A program made the position numbers and the translations under genes. Of a DNA stretch of 6,307 nucleotides, positions 1-5,916 are shown in pieces (the stretch's first letter is position 1; each line of letters starts with the position of its first letter). The stretch is taken from contig JAFGGR010000138.1 of assembly GCA_016930475.1 (NCBI GenBank), forward strand, positions 1-6,307, read 5' to 3'. Source of the DNA: Clostridiales bacterium. GTDB lineage: Bacteria > Bacillota > Clostridia > Saccharofermentanales > Saccharofermentanaceae. The notes below the pieces were generated by a model, which saw nothing but the letters and a program-made list of their open reading frames with translations, made no database searches and was not told the DNA's origin.

Positions 1-245
1 CTCGCTCAACCCCTCTGCCGGGGCGAAAAATACCGACGAAACCGGGCGATTTACTGCTTTTCGTCGGTAATTCTCCTCGCTCAACCCTTTTGTCGGGGCG
101 AAAAATACCGACGAAACTGGGCGTTTCAGCTCTTTTCGTCGGTAATTTTGGTGACGCGGACCCTCTGATAGAGTGGGAAATACCGACTAAACCGGCTTTT
201 TCAGCTTTTTTCGTCGGTAATTCTCCTCGCGAGCCCCTCAAAAAC
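1..245 (+). repeat. 75-bp tandem repeats with internal hairpins
   Basis: Three full units (1-75, 76-150, 151-225) and a degenerate start of a fourth (226 to about 245). Each unit begins with a CTCGCTCAACCC-like segment and carries an inverted repeat: TACCGACGAAA at 31-41 and 106-116 pairs perfectly over 11 bp with TTTCGTCGGTA at 59-69 and 134-144. In unit 3 the left arm (181-191) has one mismatch to the right arm (209-219). The loops of about 17 bases vary between units while the arms are kept. The array probably continues to the left of the window. It resembles an intergenic palindromic repeat family; I do not recognise a named one. The plus-strand frame through it stays open only because 75 is a multiple of three. 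Confidence 0.9.
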
Positions 246-262
246 GGCGCTCCCGACCCACT

Positions 263-361
263 CCAATTTGTTATGCTAATCTACTCTTAGTAAGCTCTTA
301 TCACCCCCGGCTCAGCCTCCTGCGTCACTTTATTTGAATTTTATTTATTTTAGGAGCAGGC
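263..361 (+). repeat. Leader of remnant gene, copy 1 (direct repeat with 4233-4341)
   Basis: This non-coding stretch precedes the decayed gene start at 362 and matches the stretch before position 4342. The 41 bases at 321-361 align without gaps to 4301-4341 with 39 identities, including TGCGTCACTTTATTTGA, an AT-rich spacer and the ribosome binding site AGGAG (352-356). Further upstream only islands such as TATGCTAATC (272-281, matching 4242-4251) are shared. TATGCT could be a -10 box, but I see no convincing -35 box, so the promoter is not called. Confidence 0.8.
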
Positions 362-536
362 ATGGCAGACAACATGACCCTATTTCAGGAGACGCATCCG
401 TCTCTTGAATCGTATTGGCGTGCCGTGATTTTATTGCGCAAAAATGCCCGTTTCCTATAAGTTTGCCCTCGCGAAGTCGCTTCCGGAAATCGCACCGCCC
501 GGCCGGATCGAAATCGCACCGACCGGACTGACATAA
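362..536 (+). pseudogene. Frameshifted N-terminal remnant, copy 1
   Basis: From the ATG at 362, behind an AGGAG ribosome binding site, the frame reads MADNMTLFQETHPSLESYWR and stops at 458-460 after 32 codons. Compared with the paralogous copy at 4342, one extra base lies in the stretch around 446-452. Correcting it restores YKFALAKSLPEIAPPGR and a stop at 534-536. The first 28 codons share 73 of 84 bases with copy 2. The tail holds an imperfect 24-bp tandem duplication (486-509 and 510-533), which repeats EIAP in the protein. The motif W-R-x-V-I-L-F-G-x-N-x-A-S-Y-K-F-A-L-A-K-S in copy 2 reminds me of the N-terminus of some HNH-endonuclease-type proteins, but no nuclease domain is present, so that link is low-confidence recall. 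It ends 11 bases before the convergent gene at 548, consistent with a broken gene edge at a rearrangement junction. Confidence 0.75.
486..533 (+). repeat. 24-bp imperfect tandem duplication
   Basis: GAAATCGCACCG occurs at 486-497 and again at 510-521, each followed by a CCGG-rich segment, giving two 24-bp units. It lies in the decayed tail of remnant copy 1 and is absent from copy 2, so it probably arose after the two copies separated. Confidence 0.7.
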
Positions 537-547
537 ATCACTCTTTT

Positions 548-1426
548 TTACAAATCAATATCACCAACATATGCCTTGAAAAAAGGTGGCTCGGACCTTT
601 TGTCTTTTTCATCGGGTGGGCACGGATGCGCGAGGATTTTCTTGATGTTATAGCCGCCGGGCACGGCGAAAAAAGATAGAGTTCTGAAGCCGATCGCGTT
701 TTTCGGGCATGAATAGACACAGCGCAGACAGCTGTTACAGGACATGCCGAACTTGATCTTGCCGTTCTTCTCACGGATGTTGGCGGAAGGGCAATTTTTG
801 ACGCACAGACCGCAGTGCGAGCAGGAGGCGGAAACAACGTAGTCTTTGCTGACCATGCGCAGGAACGGCCGGTCAGCGAGCATCACGAACTCCATCATGG
901 CACGGCGCAGGGGGCTTGTCTTCAGCAGGCGTTTTTTGCCGGAAATGACCTCGCTGCAGAGCAGGTCGGCTTTTTTCCGGGACGCTTCATAGAGCTTCAG
1001 AATAACATCGTCGTCGTATTTGAAGATCCAATTGCTGCTGATCGAAAAGATTCTTTCGTATAATACATCGTACCCTCTGGCCGCGAGTTGGCGGATGATC
1101 GGTTTGGATGCGTTGTAGTTCACCGGTGCGACGCCGGCAGCCGTTCGAAAAATAAACACCTTCCGGCGGCTTTCCTTCGAGAGTATTTTGGGAAGTATTC
1201 GGATAAAGTCCCGGACGATTTTCGGGGACGTGTAGCCGAGTACCGGACTGCCAATCCCGATTAAGTCATAATCCGCCGGATTGATTGTGCGACTGTTTTT
1301 GAGCACATCTTCCATACGGATCAGGTCAATTTGGTAATCGCGCTCAGCGAACGCTTCCCGGATCATTTCCGCGATGATTTCGGTGTTGCCTGTACCTGAA
1401 AAATAGAATATACCCACTGATTTCAT
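548..1426 (-). CDS. EFR1-family flavodoxin-ferredoxin protein
   Basis: A 292-residue fusion of a flavodoxin-like domain and a bacterial two-cluster ferredoxin domain. Residues 1 to about 160 are flavodoxin-like: FYFSGTGNT (7-15) is the FMN phosphate-binding loop after the first strand, and DLIGIGSPVLGY (54-65) fits a second flavin-contacting loop. Residues 195-245 hold two 4Fe-4S motifs, Cys202-Cys205-Cys208-Cys212 followed by Pro, and Cys230-Cys233-Cys236-Cys240 followed by Pro, so all eight ligands are present. The architecture matches the family annotated as EFR1 (ferredoxin plus flavodoxin), common in anaerobic Bacillota and presumed to carry electrons in the cytoplasm; the partner is unknown. 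The ATG at 1426 has GAGG 8 bases upstream, overlapping the stop of the preceding gene, which lies only 10 bases away. It is therefore the last gene of the TetR operon. The roughly 27-residue polar tail after the second cluster has no recognised function. Confidence 0.93.
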   Translation of the reverse strand: MKSVGIFYFSGTGNTEIIAEMIREAFAERDYQIDLIRMEDVLKNSRTINPADYDLIGIGSPVLGYTSPKIVRDFIRILPKILSKESRRKVFIFRTAAGVAPVNYNASKPIIRQLAARGYDVLYERIFSISSNWIFKYDDDVILKLYEASRKKADLLCSEVISGKKRLLKTSPLRRAMMEFVMLADRPFLRMVSKDYVVSASCSHCGLCVKNCPSANIREKNGKIKFGMSCNSCLRCVYSCPKNAIGFRTLSFFAVPGGYNIKKILAHPCPPDEKDKRSEPPFFKAYVGDIDL

Positions 1427-1436
1427 ATGATTTACC

Positions 1437-2021
1437 TCAATGTTTTTGCGAGTTGCTTTTCGAAGATGCGATATATCGACGAAGAGCCATTACACAAAGG
1501 ACAACAATAACAACAATAATCGCGCAGAATACAATCCACTTCAGCATAGTCATCAAGCTGGCCGCCCATATAAGAGCCGCATTATGGGAAGTATAACGCG
1601 TGAGAATGGCAAGAAGGAGGGAGTTCTCCAATATGTCAAAAGCGCTTCTGAGCAAAGGAAGAAACATGAGCATGCCCCGGCTCGAACCTGTTCCGGCGGC
1701 CGGGAGGAGCACGGATATTAATATCACCTGAAGCAGCATAAAGACAATCACAAAAAGAAAGTCGATGCAAAGAAGCTTCATATATAGCTGCCTGCCCGCG
1801 TCGCCAAGATTTTCCATCATCCGGTTAACCAGTATCTCACTATAGCCGAATTTCATATCGAGCATGCCGATGCCGCCGCTTGCCTCAGAGAGCTTTTCTA
1901 TACTGTAAGGACCCACTTGCATCACCGACAGAATCAGGAAAAGCAAGATCACCAAAGGAATTACGTATTTACGGACCGCGAGCTGCTCAATTTTGCCGGA
2001 TATTCCATCCATATATTTCAC
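1437..2021 (-). CDS. Four-helix membrane protein, unknown function
   Basis: A 194-residue integral membrane protein. Hydrophobic segments lie at about 18-36, 85-107, 116-140 and 148-179; the loop between the first two (37-84) is long and polar, and the C-terminus (RRYIASSKSNSQKH) is basic and probably cytoplasmic. The third helix contains F-D-I-L-E-N (128-133), a charged motif inside a membrane segment that I have seen in small uncharacterised membrane proteins, though I can give no function. The start is GTG at 2021, overlapping the repressor stop as GTGA, with GGAG about 10 bases upstream; an ATG three codons later is an alternative. The overlap suggests translational coupling to the TetR gene. 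Lying between a repressor and a redox protein, it could be a transporter-like or sensor component, or simply the regulated target. It has no ABC, MFS or SMR signature. Confidence 0.85.
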   Translation of the reverse strand: MKYMDGISGKIEQLAVRKYVIPLVILLFLILSVMQVGPYSIEKLSEASGGIGMLDMKFGYSEILVNRMMENLGDAGRQLYMKLLCIDFLFVIVFMLLQVILISVLLPAAGTGSSRGMLMFLPLLRSAFDILENSLLLAILTRYTSHNAALIWAASLMTMLKWIVFCAIIVVIVVLCVMALRRYIASSKSNSQKH

Positions 2022-2695
2022 TTTACATCAGCTCCATTCCCGATCTGCGGAGCTGCCTTTTCGCTCCGGATCGATTCCGTCAGCAGTTGAAGCGAGAATA
2101 GGCAGAAATCCTCCTGCTGCAGCGCGAAGTTTTCCATAAATGTATTTCCGGTAACGGACAGCTGATTGAAAAACCCCGTCATCATAAAAACAAGGCTGAA
2201 CGTCACTTTTCCGGGATCCAAATCCCCGCGGATGCTTCCGTCCGTTATCCCCTCCGCTACCGTCCGCGCAACGGACCCGAACATCTCATCGTTACACATC
2301 TGCAGCTCCCTCTGCCGCTGGCTGATCTCTCCCGCAGAACTCTTCACGTGTCCGATATAGCCGATAATCCGAAGTGTGTCGGGAGACTTGCAATAGAATT
2401 GATAGTACCCCGCACAAAATAACCGGATCTTCTCGTACCCGGTCGGCGCGTTCTCCGCAAACTCGAGTAAATATGCATAAAGCCTCTTCATTCCCTTGAG
2501 CGCCACTGCAAAATACAGGTCTTCCTTATTGACAAAATATTGATACAGCGTCCTTTTGGTGAATTGCGCAGCCTTCGCAATTTCATCCATCGAGGCACTG
2601 TCATAACCCTTTGCGCTGAATACTTTTTCAGCGGCCGAAACGATCTCACTCTCCCGGACCTGTTTTTCTCTGTCGACTCTTGTAGAATTCTCCAT
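2018..2695 (-). CDS. TetR/AcrR-family transcriptional regulator
   Basis: A 225-residue protein with the standard TetR layout. The N-terminal DNA-binding domain covers about residues 14-62: IVSAAEKVFSAKGYDSASM, then the helix-turn-helix MDEIAKAAQFTKRTLYQYF (36-54), followed by NKEDLYFAV, which closes the domain. These are highly typical residues (G30, Y31, T46, L50, Y51, Y53, F54, K57, L60). The remaining 160 residues are helical and divergent, as expected for the ligand-binding and dimerisation domain, so the ligand cannot be predicted. The ATG at 2695 is supported by GGAG 9 bases upstream. It is the first gene of an operon with the membrane protein (GTGA overlap) and the EFR1 protein. The GTATAC dyad over its own promoter suggests autorepression, which would make the two downstream genes its targets. 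Confidence 0.95.
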   Translation of the reverse strand: MENSTRVDREKQVRESEIVSAAEKVFSAKGYDSASMDEIAKAAQFTKRTLYQYFVNKEDLYFAVALKGMKRLYAYLLEFAENAPTGYEKIRLFCAGYYQFYCKSPDTLRIIGYIGHVKSSAGEISQRQRELQMCNDEMFGSVARTVAEGITDGSIRGDLDPGKVTFSLVFMMTGFFNQLSVTGNTFMENFALQQEDFCLFSLQLLTESIRSEKAAPQIGNGADVK

Positions 2696-2758
2696 ATATT
2701 CAGGCTCCTTATTATCTATTGCGAAAAGAGGGGGGCTATGCGCGATGGTACACCGCCG

Positions 2759-2784
2759 GTATACATATTACACCATTAGTATAC
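2759..2784. promoter_or_regulatory. Candidate TetR operator, GTATAC dyad
   Basis: Two copies of the self-complementary hexamer GTATAC (2759-2764 and 2779-2784) are separated by 14 bases, making a 26-bp dyad with a few further symmetric positions inside. The right arm overlaps the -10 box of the operon promoter, the expected place for a TetR-family repressor to block transcription. The two centres are 20 bp apart, about two helical turns. A GGTACACC sequence just beyond (2748-2755) may extend the site. Binding is inferred only. Confidence 0.5.
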
Positions 2785-2805
2785 GTAAGGCGCGCAAAAA
2801 GTCAA
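2778..2805 (-). promoter_or_regulatory. Sigma-A-like promoter of the TetR operon
   Basis: On the minus strand TTGACT (2805-2800) and TATACT (2783-2778) are separated by 16 bases. Both boxes match 5 of 6 consensus bases. Transcription would start near 2771, leaving a leader of about 75 bases before the ATG at 2695. Confidence 0.7.
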
Positions 2806-2989
2806 CAGGCAATTTTTATGGTCTTTGATGGGAGACGGAAGCGGTGGGGAAGAGGGATTCCAGGGGAAAGAAAGCAGCAGGTCGAAAATGAGTATGGTCG
2901 TGGTCAAATGCTTATTTGCATACTAAATAAATGGAAGATATTCGGGAGGGTTCATCATCGTCCGCATTTTCATACTAACAAATATAACT

Positions 2990-4015
2990 TCAGCTTTTGT
3001 GCGTATTTTCTTCAAGGTCCCTTTTCTCAAGTTTCTTCTGTGCCTTATTTATGCTGTCCAGAAAATGTTTTTCAACGTCAGAGAGCTCGTCTGCCGTTCT
3101 TGCTTTATATCTTTCATACTCCAACATGACTTTCTGCTCTGCTTCCAAGTGTTTTACAGTGCCGGCGCGGGTCAATATTTCGCTGTCACTCATTCGAATA
3201 AAATCATCCAATTTGGCGATCCAATCCTTCATATACATTGGTTTTCGGCGGATTGCCTGCAGTTCTGCAAATTCCAGATAGGCTGATACCAAACGGTTAA
3301 GAATAGACAGTTCTTCTTCCGTCAGATAATTTTTCGCAGAAATGATGTCGGCTTTCTGCGGGTGCTTGCCTTTAAAATTTGTCATACCCATAAAAGGTTT
3401 ATCACTATCGGCACGAAGGTATAATAGCTCAGCAGCAGTATGTCCATGCGCTGCCCAATGCATCTTATTTTGCACTGTCTGAAAAAATTGGACAGATGTG
3501 TTTGCATGGGGATCATAGTCAATACTCGTTGCATAGATATCCAACAGCTGTCGATAAAATACTTTCTCTGAGGATCGAATATCCCTGATTCTGGCCAATA
3601 GTTCTTGAAAATAGTTTCCGCCGCCTACATGCTTCATCAAATCATCGTTCATGGCAAAGCCCTTGGTCATGTACTCCTTTAAGACAGCACTTGCCCAAAT
3701 TCGAAACTGTGTGCCGCGAAGAGATTTGACGCGATAGCCAACAGAAATAATGACGTCCAGATTGTAATGGTCGACGTTATAACGCTTCCCGTCTGCGGCA
3801 GTTGTTGCAAAATTTGCAACAACTGAATTTCTGTTTAATTCACCCTCCTCAAATACATTCTTCATATGTCGGGAGATCGTTGATTTATCTCGCTGAAACA
3901 ATTCCGACATTTGATCTAAAGAAAGCCAAGCGGTCTCCTGATCGATCTGAACATCAATTCTTGTGACGCCATCATCGGTCTGATACATTAGGATTTCACC
4001 CTGGTTCGGCTCCAT
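2990..4015 (-). CDS. rhuM: RhuM-family protein
   Basis: A 341-residue member of the virulence RhuM family, named after a Salmonella pathogenicity-island gene; its biochemical function is not established. Near the N-terminus, LSLDQMSELFQRDKSTISRH (31-50) looks like a helix-turn-helix. It is followed by the family hallmark YNLDVIISVGYRVKSLRGTQF (84-104) with R-I-W-A-S. The C-terminal half has SVQFFQTVQNKMHWAAHGHTAAEL (174-197) and GMTNFKG (210-216), resembling the Fic/Doc-like segments of this family but without a canonical Fic HPFxxGNG motif. The tail (about 300-341) is charged and helical. I place the start at 4015: AAGGA lies 9 bases upstream, whereas the ATG at 4048, 11 codons earlier, has no ribosome binding site. 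The family's usual length is about 330-350 residues, so it looks intact. It stands alone with its own likely promoter; such genes often lie in mobile or restriction-modification neighbourhoods. Confidence 0.93.
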   Translation of the reverse strand: MEPNQGEILMYQTDDGVTRIDVQIDQETAWLSLDQMSELFQRDKSTISRHMKNVFEEGELNRNSVVANFATTAADGKRYNVDHYNLDVIISVGYRVKSLRGTQFRIWASAVLKEYMTKGFAMNDDLMKHVGGGNYFQELLARIRDIRSSEKVFYRQLLDIYATSIDYDPHANTSVQFFQTVQNKMHWAAHGHTAAELLYLRADSDKPFMGMTNFKGKHPQKADIISAKNYLTEEELSILNRLVSAYLEFAELQAIRRKPMYMKDWIAKLDDFIRMSDSEILTRAGTVKHLEAEQKVMLEYERYKARTADELSDVEKHFLDSINKAQKKLEKRDLEENTHKS

Positions 4016-4143
4016 ATTGCACCATCCTTGTAAGTATTTATCATTCATTCAGAGTGGACTGTCGCATCTACCGGCATTCCGACTCATCACGTAATTCTAT
4101 CGAAACCCCTATTCCCATGGCACTCCATCGGCACAGCAGTTAT

Positions 4144-4171
4144 ATTATCTTACAATACGCTCGGTTCGCAA
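4144..4171 (-). promoter_or_regulatory. Possible promoter of the RhuM gene
   Basis: On the minus strand TTGCGA (4171-4166) and GATAAT (4149-4144) are 16 bases apart, matching consensus at 4 of 6 and 5 of 6 bases. It would leave a leader of about 120 bases before the chosen start at 4015. No operator or riboswitch-like structure is evident in that leader. Confidence 0.4.
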
Positions 4172-4232
4172 AGCCTGCAACATGATATATGCGAAAACGG
4201 TATAGATCACCATTGTTTTCCACGCCCCATTA

Positions 4233-4341
4233 CACTCAAACTATGCTAATCCAATCTAAGGTAAACTTCCGATGTAAACTACCGGCAGCCCATTTCAGTC
4301 TGCGTCACTTTATTTGATTTTTATTTATTTGAGGAGCAGGC
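4233..4341 (+). repeat. Leader of remnant gene, copy 2 (direct repeat with 263-361)
   Basis: Counterpart of the leader before position 362. The last 41 bases (4301-4341) match copy 1 at 39 positions without gaps and include AGGAG (4332-4336), 5 bases before the ATG. Farther upstream the match weakens to islands such as TATGCTAATC (4242-4251). The leader is better conserved than the coding start that follows it, and it is the nearest upstream sequence that could drive the lipoprotein gene at 4578. Confidence 0.8.
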
Positions 4342-4539
4342 ATGGCAGACAATATTACTCTGTTTCAGGAGTCGCATCCGTCTCTTGAATCCTATTGGCG
4401 TTCCGTGATTCTATTCGGCAGAAATGTCGCATCCTACAAGTTCGCCCTCGCGAAGTCCCTCTTCGAGATCGCGCCGACCGGCCGGACTGCTTCGCGCAAG
4501 ACCCTCGAAGCGCTTACCGAGCGACATAAGGCTCTATGA
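4342..4539 (+). pseudogene. N-terminal remnant, copy 2 (65-codon open frame)
   Basis: An uninterrupted 65-codon frame starting at an ATG behind AGGAG. It begins MADNITLFQESHPSLESYWR, continues through VILFGRNVASYKFALAKSL and ends in a basic, low-complexity-looking tail before TGA at 4537. It is paralogous to the frameshifted copy at 362, and the similarity fades near residue 50. The conserved part looks like the beginning of a larger protein, possibly of an HNH-endonuclease-like family (low-confidence recall), with everything after the first 50 or so residues missing. It could still be translated as a small protein, since the frame is intact and the ribosome binding site is good. Its stop overlaps an ATG (ATGA at 4536), but the lipoprotein downstream has a better start at 4578. 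I call it a truncated gene; a functional small ORF or leader peptide is the alternative. Confidence 0.6.
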
Positions 4540-4577
4540 TCTCCCGCTGCTATGTGCCCGGGAAGGAGGATGTCTGG

Positions 4578-5684
4578 ATGATTCGAACAGGCAGAAGGGC
4601 GTTGGCTACTGTTTTGATCTTCGCAATGTGTGCGACTTTTATGGGCGGGTGTTCCGATCAGAAACGCGCTGTCGATAAAATCGTTTTCGTTTCAACTCGA
4701 GACGGGAATCCCGAGATTTACATGATGAATGTGGATGGGTCGGATCAAACCCGGCTGACAGTTACCAGGGATGTTGATGAGGCGCGGCCTTCGATTTCGC
4801 CGGACGGAAAACGGATTGTTTTTTGCACCGATTATGAGCAACTGTACAAAGAGGCCCCGATCAGCATCATGGATATCGACGGCCAAAACCGTACAGACCT
4901 TTCGCTGGAGGGCACGAACCCCGTTTTTTCATCGGACAGCAAAGAGATATACTACGGAACCGGGGATGGGATATATCGGATCCGTATCGACGGGACCCGG
5001 AAGAAGTGTTTGACGGAAGCGGATGAAGCGGTAGTATTCTCACTTTCCGCTGACGGGGCTCAAATCGCTTACCTCGCGAAAACGGACGAGCGGGAGTGGG
5101 AACTTTTCATGATGAATAAAGACGGATCGGAAAATCGTCAAATCGCCGATTTGGAAGCCGGTTCGGGCGATTACAGACAAGGAACGGCAGGCTATTTCGA
5201 TTTCTCGCCGGATGGAGACAGCATAATTTTCCAGTGCCGTCATGATCCCGCAAAAGTTCCCGAAAGCGGTATTTATATCATATCATTGGATGGAGCCGAC
5301 CCGTTTCTGATCCCGGATCACCCTTACTCCGCCACGAAATATGCTTATTTCAGACCATTCTTCTCGTCGGACGGAGAGTCCATATTCTTTGCCCAATTAG
5401 GCATTTGCCGGCCCGGTTCGTATTTGATCCATTCCATGACCGTGGAGGGATTGGATCAAAAGGAGATTGCAAGCGTTGAAGAGGACCTGACGGGAAAGCA
5501 GAGGGTCGATATGTCACCTGACGGAGAAACCCTCGTTTTTGCCTCAATGGGCGAAGAAAACCCCGTTGGCTCAATGAATAGAGGAGATTATCAATTATTT
5601 ACCGTCGGCACAGACGGCGAAGGGCTGAAACAATTGACCGTCGACGGAAATAACTATCAGCCCTCCTATTCGCGCGGCTCTTGA
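4578..5684 (+). CDS. Lipoprotein with TolB/PD40-type beta-propeller
   Basis: A 368-residue secreted, probably lipid-anchored protein. The signal peptide has a basic start (MIRTGRR), a hydrophobic core and a lipobox-like MGGC ending at Cys25. The rest is a PD40/WD40-like propeller as in TolB: SPDG-type motifs recur at 74, 118 (SSDS), 156 (SADG), 210, 263 and 313, each followed by a strand, and IDG/VDG-type turns lie at 52, 100, 137, 181, 237, 289 and 345. That makes seven repeats. The first lacks its SPDG strand, and the C-terminal NYQPSYSRGS appears to supply it, closing the ring. Function is unknown; such propellers bind proteins or ligands outside the membrane. No enzymatic domain is attached. 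The start at 4578 is chosen because AGGAGG lies 8 bases upstream and the signal peptide begins there; the ATG at 4536 would add 14 polar residues. It follows remnant copy 2 by 38 bases and ends in a terminator. Confidence 0.9.
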   Translation: MIRTGRRALATVLIFAMCATFMGGCSDQKRAVDKIVFVSTRDGNPEIYMMNVDGSDQTRLTVTRDVDEARPSISPDGKRIVFCTDYEQLYKEAPISIMDIDGQNRTDLSLEGTNPVFSSDSKEIYYGTGDGIYRIRIDGTRKKCLTEADEAVVFSLSADGAQIAYLAKTDEREWELFMMNKDGSENRQIADLEAGSGDYRQGTAGYFDFSPDGDSIIFQCRHDPAKVPESGIYIISLDGADPFLIPDHPYSATKYAYFRPFFSSDGESIFFAQLGICRPGSYLIHSMTVEGLDQKEIASVEEDLTGKQRVDMSPDGETLVFASMGEENPVGSMNRGDYQLFTVGTDGEGLKQLTVDGNNYQPSYSRGS

Positions 5685-5690
5685 CGGTGC

Positions 5691-5732
5691 GCCCGGCTTC
5701 GAGTCTTCAAGAGGAAGACCGGGCTTAATTTT
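5691..5732 (+). terminator. Rho-independent terminator of the lipoprotein gene
   Basis: GCCCGGCTTC (5691-5700) pairs with GAAG-A-CCGGGC (5714-5724) in a 10-bp stem with one bulged A and a 13-base loop, followed by TTAATTTT. It starts 6 bases after the TGA. Its T-rich tail runs into the next repeat element. Confidence 0.8.
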
Positions 5733-5814
5733 CGCGCTCGCTGCCCCTCGAAAACAACAAAAATACCGCCTGGAAAGGTAATTCAGGTGATCCAAAAGGT
5801 ATTTTCGCGCTCGC
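5728..5814 (+). repeat. Hairpin element related to the left-edge repeats
   Basis: ATTTTCGCGCTCGC occurs at 5728-5741 and 5801-5814, a spacing of 73 bases. Between them AAAATACC (5760-5767) pairs with GGTATTTT (5798-5805), and CCTGGA (5769-5774) can pair with TTCAGG (5782-5787) with one G-T wobble. The order CTCGCT, CCCCTC, AAAAATACCG, loop, GGTA-TTT, CTCGC mirrors the 75-bp units at 1-225, in the same orientation, but the inner stem sequence differs. This is probably one diverged unit of the same family. Confidence 0.6.
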
Positions 5815-5916
5815 CTGCAGTGGTAAGGTAAAACCGGACACAGACTCTGGAGTCATAGTTTGCAGGATATAGGATTTCATTCTTATTTGAATTCCCTGCT
5901 GCTACCGCCGATCCAG

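Noticed and set aside
1..225. Integron attC array or CRISPR
   Set aside because: GCTCAAC fits one attC core box, but no matching GTTRRRY partner is present and the units are direct tandem copies without cassettes. Unique CRISPR-type spacers are also absent.
3..290. Open plus-strand frame encoding 25-residue repeats
   Set aside because: It stays open because the 75-bp period is divisible by three. Differences between units fall on first and second codon positions, and there is no ribosome binding site before the internal ATG at 278 or the alternative start at 90.
480..547. Terminator for the EFR1 operon on the minus strand
   Set aside because: The region is CCGG-rich and can fold, but no T-run follows the stem, and the repeats are explained by the 24-bp duplication in remnant copy 1.
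815..1063. Plus-strand frames opposite the EFR1 and membrane-protein genes, including the AAC/AAT-rich stretch near 1500
   Set aside because: They are shadows of well-supported minus-strand genes; the AAC/AAT run is the complement of Val/Ile codons in a membrane helix.
4016..4048. Longer RhuM start at 4048
   Set aside because: There is no Shine-Dalgarno sequence before it, while AAGGA is well placed for the ATG at 4015.
4536..4577. Start of the lipoprotein at 4536 (ATGA overlap)
   Set aside because: It would put 14 polar residues before the signal peptide, and the AGGAGG at 4564-4569 fits the ATG at 4578.
5843..5854. GACTC-TG-GAGTC dyad
   Set aside because: A 5-bp stem with a 2-base loop and no T-run is too short to call a terminator or operator without further copies.
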